Positions 1 through 4,903 of a stretch of 6,015 nucleotides of DNA are shown piece by piece. The notes under the pieces were generated by a model, which was not told the origin of the DNA, did not search any database, and was given only the letters and a program-made list of their open reading frames with translations. Origin of the DNA: Methanobacteriota archaeon (lineage in GTDB: Archaea > Thermoplasmatota > Poseidoniia > Poseidoniales > Poseidoniaceae); assembly GCA_029979405.1 (NCBI GenBank), contig JAPOHM010000092.1:1-6015 (forward strand), given 5' to 3'. Made by a program: the position numbers and the translations under genes. How positions within the stretch are numbered: the stretch's first letter is position 1; each line of letters begins with the position of its first letter.

Positions 1-391
1 ATAATTTAAAAAAATCAAAGCCTGATTTTTTCTCAAATTGCCAAGCGTTTTTACCATTATTTTCATACCACTGATTTATGAATGAATATTTATCTGGTTC
101 ATAATTAGAAAATGCCCACAGACTGTTTGATTCTACCGCAAGCTTACCTGAACAAAATCCGCACTCACGAACTTTTTGATTATCGGAATCCCACCTTGCA
201 TATATTTCTTGATCCCATTCATGATCTTCAGCTTTTTTAACTCCATCAGGCCAATTCCCATTATTACATATCCAACTTATTTTTTTATTACTTCCAATTG
301 TTAATTCTGAAATGGGCACATCGTTAACATATCCTTCTTTATCCTTCACCATTTCCCACAACTCGGGAATCTCGGAAATTTTTTTTACCAT
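1..391 (-). CDS. DUF4379-like treble-clef/zinc-ribbon repeat protein, C-terminus cut by window edge
   Basis: An open frame starts at ATG 389-391 and runs without a stop through the left edge, giving 130 visible codons. An in-frame TAA lies four codons upstream, so this ATG is the likely start. Residues about 25-85 resemble the DUF4379 ('probable zinc-ribbon', treble-clef) repeat: TIGSNKKISWIC, then DHEW, an Arg in the next strand (YAR), then ECGFCSGK. The probable zinc ligands are C42, H57, C77 and C80. A second unit seems to begin at about 91 (SLWAFSNYEPDKYSF, QWYENNGKNAW) and would reach its own W-x-C just past the edge. The family is known from bacteria and large DNA viruses, often as tandem repeats and sometimes fused to nuclease domains; no nuclease part is visible here. 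One oddity is about 14 residues between C42 and H57, where the family usually has only a few before GHEW. The role is unknown; nucleic-acid binding is inference. Confidence 0.72.
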   Translation of the reverse strand, partial: MVKKISEIPELWEMVKDKEGYVNDVPISELTIGSNKKISWICNNGNWPDGVKKAEDHEWDQEIYARWDSDNQKVRECGFCSGKLAVESNSLWAFSNYEPDKYSFINQWYENNGKNAWQFEKKSGFDFFKL

Positions 392-496
392 TGTTAATCT
401 AAATTATCGGTGAATGAATTAATTAATAAAATGAACCATCTTAAAATAAAACTTCGAGTTTTTAATTAGGAAAATTTAGTAAATTGAGTATTAATT
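392..496 (-). promoter_or_regulatory. A+T-rich spacer with candidate promoter for the zinc-ribbon gene and T-rich end of the cupin transcript
   Basis: This 105-base spacer separates two minus-strand genes and carries no ORF of note. Read on the minus strand, T-rich stretches just past the cupin stop (around 440-480, including AGTTTTATTTTAAG) fit archaeal oligo-T termination. A TATA-like TTTATTAAT at about 424-432 lies roughly 37 bases before the ATG at 391, so transcription could start about 10 bases before the ATG. No Shine-Dalgarno motif precedes that ATG. In so A+T-rich a spacer such matches arise easily by chance. Confidence 0.25.
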
Positions 497-856
497 TTAA
501 ATCCAGACATCGTTATCTGCTGTTAACTCACTATCTGATTCGCCAGTATTTACTACACCTTTCGGCTCAACGAGCATTACTTTGCACTCGTTTTCAGCAT
601 ACGGTTTGTGTTGAACGCCTTTGGGAACAACATACATTTCGCCCTCGTTCAGTTCAACGGTTTCCTCGTCAAATTCTATTTTCATTGAGCCTTCTATTAC
701 GATGAAAACTTCATCTGTGTCAGAGTGATTATGCCAAACGAACTCGCCCTGAATTTTTACTAACTTGAATTGGTAATCATTCATTTCAGCGATTACTTTT
801 GGAGTCCAATGCTCACTAAATTTTGCAAGCTTTTCTTGGAAATTTATCTTACCCAT
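497..856 (-). CDS. Small single-domain cupin (metal-binding beta-barrel) protein
   Basis: This 119-residue protein has the length and both motifs of a single-domain cupin. Motif 1 is G37 followed by H42-x-H44, then E49 and G56 ([17 protein letters not shown]). Motif 2 is G72 followed by P78-x-G80, then H83 and N89 ([12 protein letters not shown]). H42, H44, E49 and H83 are the expected ligands of a divalent metal such as Fe, Mn, Zn or Ni. The ends ([17 protein letters not shown] near the front; VVNTGE and DVWI at the back) match a widespread family of about 115-residue stand-alone cupins of unknown substrate. Membership is clear but the reaction is not. There is no signal peptide, so it is cytoplasmic. 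It starts at ATG 854-856, with GGTGA four bases ahead, only 10 bases after the aldo-keto reductase stop, so the two are probably co-transcribed. Confidence 0.88.
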   Translation of the reverse strand: MGKINFQEKLAKFSEHWTPKVIAEMNDYQFKLVKIQGEFVWHNHSDTDEVFIVIEGSMKIEFDEETVELNEGEMYVVPKGVQHKPYAENECKVMLVEPKGVVNTGESDSELTADNDVWI

Positions 857-860
857 TTAC

Positions 861-865
861 TCACC
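861..865 (-). promoter_or_regulatory. Shine-Dalgarno-like GGTGA before the cupin start
   Basis: On the minus strand GGTGA is followed by GTAA and the cupin ATG, a four-base spacer. It matches part of the GGAGGTGA complement of 16S rRNA. It lies just past the TGA of the reductase (867-869), as expected for a downstream operon gene that cannot be leaderless. It is the clearest ribosome-binding site in the window and supports the cupin start at 856. Confidence 0.5.
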
Positions 866-866
866 A

Positions 867-1700
867 TCACGGTTCAGTTGTCGGGTCCCAGCCAGAAATA
901 TATCCACATTCTAATGCCTTAATCGCTTCCATTTCTGAAGAAATATCTACATCAAGCGATGCTAGATTTTCTTTGATTCGCTCTGGATTGCTCGACTTTG
1001 GAATTGTAATACATCCTGAATCATAACAGAACTTGATTGCAACTTGGGCTGGAGTGCAACCCAACTTTGCCGCGATTGCGGATAATTCTGGGTCGTCGAC
1101 TTTGTGACCGCGCGCCAAAGGAGAATATGCCATTATTTTGGCTCCAACATCTTCTGTTGCTGCAACCAAGTGTGGCCTTTGTAGCCACGGATTGAATTCA
1201 ACCTGATTTACTGAAGGCAGGTATGTAGCATATTCTTTCATTGCCTCCAAGTGTGCAACACCATAATTTGAGACACCGATAGATTTGACCCAGCCTTGCT
1301 CTAAGCAATACTCCATTCCTTTCCAAACTGGAATTCTGTGCTCTGGATCTTCAGGTGGTGCGTGAACAAGGTAAAGATCGATATAATCGGTGTCGAGAAG
1401 TTCGAGCGACTTCTTGCAATGTTCAATTGTGTCTTCATACCCTGTAGCATGTGTTCTTCGAAGTTTAGTTGTAATGAATACCGATTCTCGGTCTACTCCC
1501 GCAGATTTGAGTGCTTGACCAACTTCATGTTCGTTATTGTAAGCACGTGCGGTATCGATATGTGTATACCCACAATCGAGAGCGGTTAAGACCGAATTTT
1601 TGCATTCTCCTTCCTCGGACATTAAGAATACTCCTAAGCCGAATTGTGGTATTTCGTGGGCGTAAGCATCGCCTTCTGAAGTCTTGTGACTAATACGCAT
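867..1700 (-). CDS. Aldo-keto reductase, NAD(P)H-dependent
   Basis: A 277-residue soluble aldo-keto reductase, normal length for the bacterial/archaeal AKR5-type (2,5-diketo-gluconate reductase/YvgN-like) branch. It should reduce aldehydes or ketones to alcohols in the cytoplasm; the substrate cannot be read from sequence. From ATG 1700, the catalytic tetrad is intact: D49 and Y54 in HIDTARAYNNEHEVG, K79 in ITTKL, H113 in LYLVHAP. Cofactor contacts are also present: SN at 144-145 (IGVSNYG), Q166, the YSPLARG loop at 192-198, and IPKSSNPERIKEN at 233-245, whose K235, S236 and R241 are the type that hold the 2'-phosphate of NADPH. The frame stays open upstream to a TTG at 1740-1742, adding 14 residues, but the family N-terminus aligns with the ATG (MRISHKTS, then EIPQFGLGVF), so I chose 1700. 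It lies between the zinc-finger membrane gene (46-base gap) and the cupin (10-base gap). Family assignment is very secure. Confidence 0.95.
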   Translation of the reverse strand: MRISHKTSEGDAYAHEIPQFGLGVFLMSEEGECKNSVLTALDCGYTHIDTARAYNNEHEVGQALKSAGVDRESVFITTKLRRTHATGYEDTIEHCKKSLELLDTDYIDLYLVHAPPEDPEHRIPVWKGMEYCLEQGWVKSIGVSNYGVAHLEAMKEYATYLPSVNQVEFNPWLQRPHLVAATEDVGAKIMAYSPLARGHKVDDPELSAIAAKLGCTPAQVAIKFCYDSGCITIPKSSNPERIKENLASLDVDISSEMEAIKALECGYISGWDPTTEP

Positions 1701-1746
1701 AGTCGGCGGATAGGTAGCGACTTGATGAATGCTACGACCCAAGAAT

Positions 1747-2388
1747 TCAATCTTTAGACCAGGTTTTTCTCATAGCGAGACCAGCTGTTTCTCCAGCTTC
1801 CATGGCTTCCAAATTATGTTCCTCCATTAGATGCCTAACCAATTGGTGTTGGACTATTTGTTGGTTACAGTTAGGACATTCAAGAGTTCTTGGAGGCCTG
1901 TAACCTGCGAAATAGGCTCGACCGCCCTTCGTTGAAAGCATCCTTCCAGTCTTGAATAGTACAGAGATAAACATCAAACCGAAGAGAAGTAGACAACAAC
2001 CAAGGGCAAATGAAAGCCCCTGTGTTGAAGGAGATTGTTCCAACTTAATGTCTTGATACATCCTACCGTCAGGAGATTGTTCTTTGGCAGCAAGGTCGAT
2101 TTTATGGGGGAAATCTTCACCTAAAATTGATAGCAAAATGATTGTGTTATTTTCCTCTTCTTCAACTTCGAGGATTATGGTGTAAGTTCCGTATACGTCG
2201 GTCATAGTAGAGATTCCAATATATTGAGAACAGTAGTATTGGTCGTTAGTGCAATCGATTTTTACATCCCTTGCGCTTACTGGATTGTTATCCGAGTAGG
2301 TGACCTGGCCGGTAATTATGTATGACTCAGCGCTTCCTGAAAAAGAGAAAACCAAGCATACGAATAGCGGAATTAGAATCCTCTTCAT
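1747..2388 (-). CDS. Single-pass membrane protein: secreted beta domain, one TM helix, cytoplasmic C2H2 zinc finger
   Basis: I do not recognise a named family. From ATG 2388 the protein is 213 residues. Residues 1-20 are a signal peptide (MKRILIPLFVCLVFSFSGSA, probable cleavage before ESY). Residues 23-118 are beta-rich (ITGQVTY, YGTYTIILEV) like the start of a carboxypeptidase-regulatory/transthyretin-like fold, with C46 and C53 able to pair. Residues 124-145 are a membrane helix (GLSFALG then CCLLLFGLMFISVLF) followed by K/R, placing the tail in the cytoplasm. The tail holds C171-x2-C174-x11-H186-x4-H191, a complete C2H2 zinc-finger spacing, then an Ala/Glu-rich end. In-frame alternatives are ATG 2406 and TTG 2430; I prefer 2388 because MKR is a typical signal-peptide beginning, but 2406 is possible. 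It is first in the minus-strand group with the reductase and cupin. A sensor or scaffold role is inference only. Confidence 0.7.
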   Translation of the reverse strand: MKRILIPLFVCLVFSFSGSAESYIITGQVTYSDNNPVSARDVKIDCTNDQYYCSQYIGISTMTDVYGTYTIILEVEEEENNTIILLSILGEDFPHKIDLAAKEQSPDGRMYQDIKLEQSPSTQGLSFALGCCLLLFGLMFISVLFKTGRMLSTKGGRAYFAGYRPPRTLECPNCNQQIVQHQLVRHLMEEHNLEAMEAGETAGLAMRKTWSKD

Positions 2389-2406
2389 GGCTACGAGTAA
2401 CTGCAT

Positions 2407-2523
2407 TCGCCTTTTAGATTCTTGATTCAATCCACGGTTTAATTTTTAGAAATTTTCAGAAAAAAATTAATCCCACGACAAATATTACGGATAATTCAAA
2501 AACCATTCCGGTGTAGCATAACC
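2407..2523. promoter_or_regulatory. Divergent intergenic region with candidate promoters for both flanking genes
   Basis: The spacer separates the divergent zinc-finger membrane gene and the lipoprotein gene, so it should hold both promoters. For the minus gene, TAAAAATTAA (minus strand, about 2439-2448) lies where a TATA box would place transcription near 2417, shortly before the ATG candidates at 2406 and 2388. For the plus gene, AAATATTA at about 2480-2487 would place transcription near 2510, about 14 bases before ATG 2524. Neither start has a convincing Shine-Dalgarno. These are weak matches in A+T-rich DNA. Confidence 0.3.
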
Positions 2524-4365
2524 ATGAAGAGAACTACTGCACTATTATTTTCTACACTAATGGTCCTATCCGCAATTGCTGGATGCTTAGGAGGAGATAC
2601 AGACGAGTTGGAATCAAAAATTGACAAGTTGGAACAGGAAAATTCTGACTTACAAGATTTGGTAGATTCACAGAATGAAACAATTCAATCTCAGAATAAT
2701 ATGATAACTACCCACATTAGCAACTATGAAAATTTGAATCAACAACTGAATAGTTCTCTTTCGAATATCACAGACCTTGAAAACGAACTTATTCAATCAC
2801 AAGCATACAGAGACTCATTAATCGTGTTACTAGAAGACAGTAATGAAACAAATTCTGACCTTGAAGATGATTTAATGATGGCTGAATTGTATTCAACATA
2901 TGTGCAAAGTTTACTTGACCAAGAAATCGCAAATTCAATGGAAATTAATGATAAAATCAATGAAACAAATTCAGAAATTCTGAGATTACTGAATTGGCCA
3001 GCTCAGGACCACATAGACCACAAATATCTCAATGATTTTTTGATGAAATTAATCTCAATAGATTGGAATGCAAATCAAATGGGCGATAGACAATACCAAC
3101 ATGCATGCATGCAAAGCACGGGCTATTTTATCGGTGAGCCAATATTATCTACGGGTGGATATTCCTATACGACAATTACTTACAACTCAGAATGTGCCGA
3201 GTATTTGATGGAACTTTATGGAGAAATCTATGCAGAATATGGCATTACTCTTTCGGAAGGGGACGTGGGGGCATGGCCCACTGACGGAGGAGAAAATTTT
3301 GGCACTTTTAACATGGATTATTTCATTCTTAATGACGCAAACCTAGAAAATGTAGTGATTTCTTTGAGTAGTGTCTCCTTTGCTAATTTCTCTAACGCCG
3401 ACCTTAGTGGAGCTTCGATTATCAGCGATTACATCACGTCATCAAACTTTAATGGAGCAGACCTATCAGGCGCTACGGTTGTTGGTGACCTCACAGGTAG
3501 TGATTTTACTGATGCCGTCATTAATGGCGCTACAATAGCGTCATACGGTCAGGATTGTCCGAATGTAGTTGAAAATGGTTGGTTATGCATATCTGGCCAC
3601 GTAATTGGGCCAGATTCAGGTTATGCAGAAAATTGGGACTTTAGTTACTCTAACTTTTCAGGAATGGACTTAACAGGCGCTGAGATAATCAATGCTAACT
3701 TTTCAAATGCTGATTTGACAAATATTGTGATGCTGGAAGGAAAATTGACAGGGGATTTGTCTGGGGCTGATTTAACTGGTGCATGGATTGCGGGTGCCAA
3801 TTTATCTGGTCTAACCGGGACAAATGTAACATGCCCAAATGGAGGATTAGCAGAATACTTCGCGGATTGTAAGGAAGGGGGTTTAATCGGACCGTTCACT
3901 GAATTATATGACGATGATTTAGATGGTTATAACGAAATGGAAGGAGACTGTGATGATAATGACCCAACTGCCTATCCTAATGCAACAGAAGTACATGATT
4001 ATCGAGACAATGATTGTGATGGAGATGTTGATGACGACATTGACTATGACGGATACACAATTTGGGATGGAGATTGTGATGACAATGATTCCAGTATCAA
4101 CCCTGGTGTAACAGAATTATATGATGGAATTGACAATAACTGCGATGGCCAAGTCGACGAAGGATTCTCAATATACTACAGGGATGCTGATGGAGATACT
4201 TACGGTGACCCTGCAGTAACAGTATATGCAACTTCTCAACCATCAGGTTATACTAGTTATGCGGGTGATTGTGATGATAGTGATATGAGCGTCAACCCTT
4301 CGGCTACAGAAGACCCAACCAATGGAATAGACGATGATTGTGATGGATCTGTTGATGAGCCCTGA
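2524..4365 (+). CDS. Surface lipoprotein: coiled coil, pentapeptide repeats and three MopE-like metal-binding repeats
   Basis: A 613-residue exported lipoprotein. Residues 1-21 form a lipoprotein signal (MKRTTALLF, then LSAIAGC), with C21 the likely lipidated residue followed by GG and an acidic start. Residues about 27-157 are a Leu/Asn/Gln/Glu-rich coiled coil, probably a stalk. Residues about 158-265 are a domain I do not recognise, with C195 and C224. Residues 268-338 and 370-430 are two pentapeptide-repeat blocks (NADLSGA, GADLSGA, NADLTN, GADLTGA) forming a right-handed four-sided helix. A CPN...C...IGP cysteine loop follows each block. Residues 461-612 are acidic and hold three MopE-like repeats, each GDCDD...NP/YP..TE...D.DCDG..D, plus DxDxDG calcium-type loops at about 463-468 and 505-510, and RDADGDTYGDP at 553-563. 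The chain ends at DEP with no C-terminal anchor. It is monocistronic, with a hairpin/T-run downstream. Metal binding outside the cell is likely; the purpose (adhesion, metal capture, shielding) is unknown. Confidence 0.9.
   Translation: MKRTTALLFSTLMVLSAIAGCLGGDTDELESKIDKLEQENSDLQDLVDSQNETIQSQNNMITTHISNYENLNQQLNSSLSNITDLENELIQSQAYRDSLIVLLEDSNETNSDLEDDLMMAELYSTYVQSLLDQEIANSMEINDKINETNSEILRLLNWPAQDHIDHKYLNDFLMKLISIDWNANQMGDRQYQHACMQSTGYFIGEPILSTGGYSYTTITYNSECAEYLMELYGEIYAEYGITLSEGDVGAWPTDGGENFGTFNMDYFILNDANLENVVISLSSVSFANFSNADLSGASIISDYITSSNFNGADLSGATVVGDLTGSDFTDAVINGATIASYGQDCPNVVENGWLCISGHVIGPDSGYAENWDFSYSNFSGMDLTGAEIINANFSNADLTNIVMLEGKLTGDLSGADLTGAWIAGANLSGLTGTNVTCPNGGLAEYFADCKEGGLIGPFTELYDDDLDGYNEMEGDCDDNDPTAYPNATEVHDYRDNDCDGDVDDDIDYDGYTIWDGDCDDNDSSINPGVTELYDGIDNNCDGQVDEGFSIYYRDADGDTYGDPAVTVYATSQPSGYTSYAGDCDDSDMSVNPSATEDPTNGIDDDCDGSVDEP
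3325..3813 (+). repeat. Two pentapeptide-repeat blocks inside the lipoprotein
   Basis: Block one is residues 268-338 (nt 3325-3537) and block two is residues 370-430 (nt 3631-3813). Both show A(D/N)(L/F)xx periodicity: DANLE, FANFS, NADLS, SSNFN, GADLS, SDFTD; then YSNFS, GMDLT, NANFS, NADLT, GADLTG, GANLSG. They are separated by a 32-residue interruption with two cysteines. Pentapeptide repeats fold as a right-handed quadrilateral beta-helix. Most studied ones are cytoplasmic, whereas these lie behind a lipoprotein signal. Confidence 0.8.
3943..4359 (+). repeat. Three MopE-like Cys/Asp metal-binding repeats
   Basis: Repeat units fall at residues 474-504 (nt 3943-4035), 516-546 (4069-4161) and 581-612 (4264-4359). 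Each has GDCDD(N/S)D, a Pro-containing turn (YPNATE, NPGVTE, NPSATE), then (N/D)(D/N/D)CDG(D/Q/S)VD(D/E). Each holds exactly two cysteines (476/498, 518/540, 583/606), which probably form one disulfide per unit. The spacing matches the putative metal-binding repeat named after copper protein MopE of Methylococcus (Pfam Cu-binding_MopE, as I recall). The third unit is one residue longer and follows an extra RDADGDTYGDP segment, common in bacterial versions. Confidence 0.82.
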
Positions 4366-4401
4366 GGCGTCTCATTCAACATTTGGTCACACCGTGCCGA
4401 G

Positions 4402-4420
4402 TGTCTTTGCAGACATTTTT
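4402..4420 (+). terminator. Hairpin plus T-run behind the lipoprotein gene
   Basis: TGTCT-TTGC-AGACA forms a perfect five-base-pair stem with a four-base loop and is followed at once by TTTTT. It begins 37 bases after the lipoprotein stop, in the only spacer between two convergent genes. Archaeal termination depends mainly on the T-run; the hairpin may be incidental or may stabilise the 3' end. The stem is short, so this is moderate evidence. Confidence 0.45.
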
Positions 4421-4435
4421 CGATTATTATCGGCT

Positions 4436-4852
4436 TCATTCAGTTGCTTGATACATTTCGGGCTTTGCAGTAGGAATCAGCGCAATCGCTACCACAAACG
4501 CCAACACAACAGACGCCTGAACCATCCAGATATTGTTAGCAGTAAATTATCCTAACACTAGCGATCCTGCCATCGCAATAGCCTCTAATGCCGCGGTCGC
4601 TAATTGCACTCGACCCATGTCCATACTAGGTGATTTTAGCCACAGCCAGCACCCGACAACATTGGTTCCAAGAAGTGCGGCACCAATTGTTCGTAGCCAT
4701 GCTGTATTCACTTTTTCAGCGTCTAATAAATCACAGAAAACATCCGGCACTAAGAACAATGTAAGACCGTAACCTAGCGAAGCCCAGAGATTGACCTGCA
4801 TTGCCATAGTTCCAATTTTTGCCGAATCCATGTTACCTGTTTTGTCGCTCAC
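4436..4852 (-). pseudogene. Small four-helix membrane protein gene interrupted by one in-frame TAA
   Basis: The open part (4547-4852) encodes 101 residues from GTG 4850-4852 and ends at TAA 4547-4549. In the same frame, with no shift, 36 further sense codons follow down to TGA 4436-4438. They encode a membrane-helix-like stretch (NNIWMVQ, then ASVVLAFVVAIALIP) with a polar tail (TAKPEMYQATE). The open part has three hydrophobic helices: about 18-38 (LGYGLTLFLVPD), 52-73 (LRTIGAALLG, GCWLWL) and 80-101, which runs into the stop (AIAMAGSLVLG). Read through, the product is 138 codons with four helices, a common small-membrane-protein topology. I do not recognise the family and claim no function. 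The TAA may be a real nonsense mutation, a sequencing or assembly error, or a true stop. The start is unsure: GTG 4852 directly follows an in-frame TGA; ATG 4829-4831 is about 29 bases past an A+T-rich TATA-like stretch and could be a leaderless start. Confidence 0.6.
4547..4852 (-). CDS. Hypothetical membrane protein, three predicted TM helices (the open part of the interrupted gene)
   Basis: This is the part an automated gene caller would report: 101 residues, GTG start, TAA stop. Features include LWASLGYGLTLFLVPDVF (helix 1), an amphipathic DLLDAEKVNTAW linker, LRTIGAALLGTNVVGCWLWL (helix 2), a short KSPSMDMG loop and an Ala-rich third helix that ends abruptly at the stop without the usual polar tail. 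That abrupt end, plus the hydrophobic in-frame continuation, suggests the protein is a truncation. It follows the secreted Ig-like gene in the same direction after 51 bases, so co-transcription is possible but not shown. Confidence 0.65.
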   Translation of the reverse strand: MSDKTGNMDSAKIGTMAMQVNLWASLGYGLTLFLVPDVFCDLLDAEKVNTAWLRTIGAALLGTNVVGCWLWLKSPSMDMGRVQLATAALEAIAMAGSLVLG

Positions 4853-4903
4853 TCAATAAAAATATCGTGTGGTGAAAAACCAAAGTGTATTTATTTTACA
4901 GCG

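Noticed and set aside
1701..1742. A 14-residue N-terminal extension of the aldo-keto reductase from a TTG codon at 1740-1742.
   Set aside because: The family N-terminus aligns from ATG 1700, the extension has no recognisable content, and TTG is a weaker start with no ribosome-binding site ahead of it.
2389..2430. Starts at TTG 2430 or ATG 2406 for the zinc-finger membrane protein.
   Set aside because: They put extra residues in front of an otherwise normal MKR signal peptide. ATG 2406 remains possible; TTG 2430 is unlikely.
3100..3111. Perfect 12-base palindrome CATGCATGCATG, a possible operator or recognition site.
   Set aside because: It lies deep inside the lipoprotein coding region, encodes ordinary residues (HACM), and has no partner site elsewhere in the window.
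3923..4111. A Met/Thr/Ile-rich plus-strand frame overlapping the MopE-like repeats.
   Set aside because: It is the off-frame reading of GAT/GAC-rich codons in the lipoprotein and has no independent coding signal.
4547..4549. Recoding of the internal stop as pyrrolysine or selenocysteine.
   Set aside because: The codon is TAA. Pyrrolysine uses TAG and selenocysteine uses TGA, so neither applies.
4334..4772. Two plus-strand open frames (4334-4555 and 4533-4772) opposite the small membrane protein gene.
   Set aside because: They lie antisense to, or off-frame with, a better-supported gene and show no domain, signal or helix pattern of their own.
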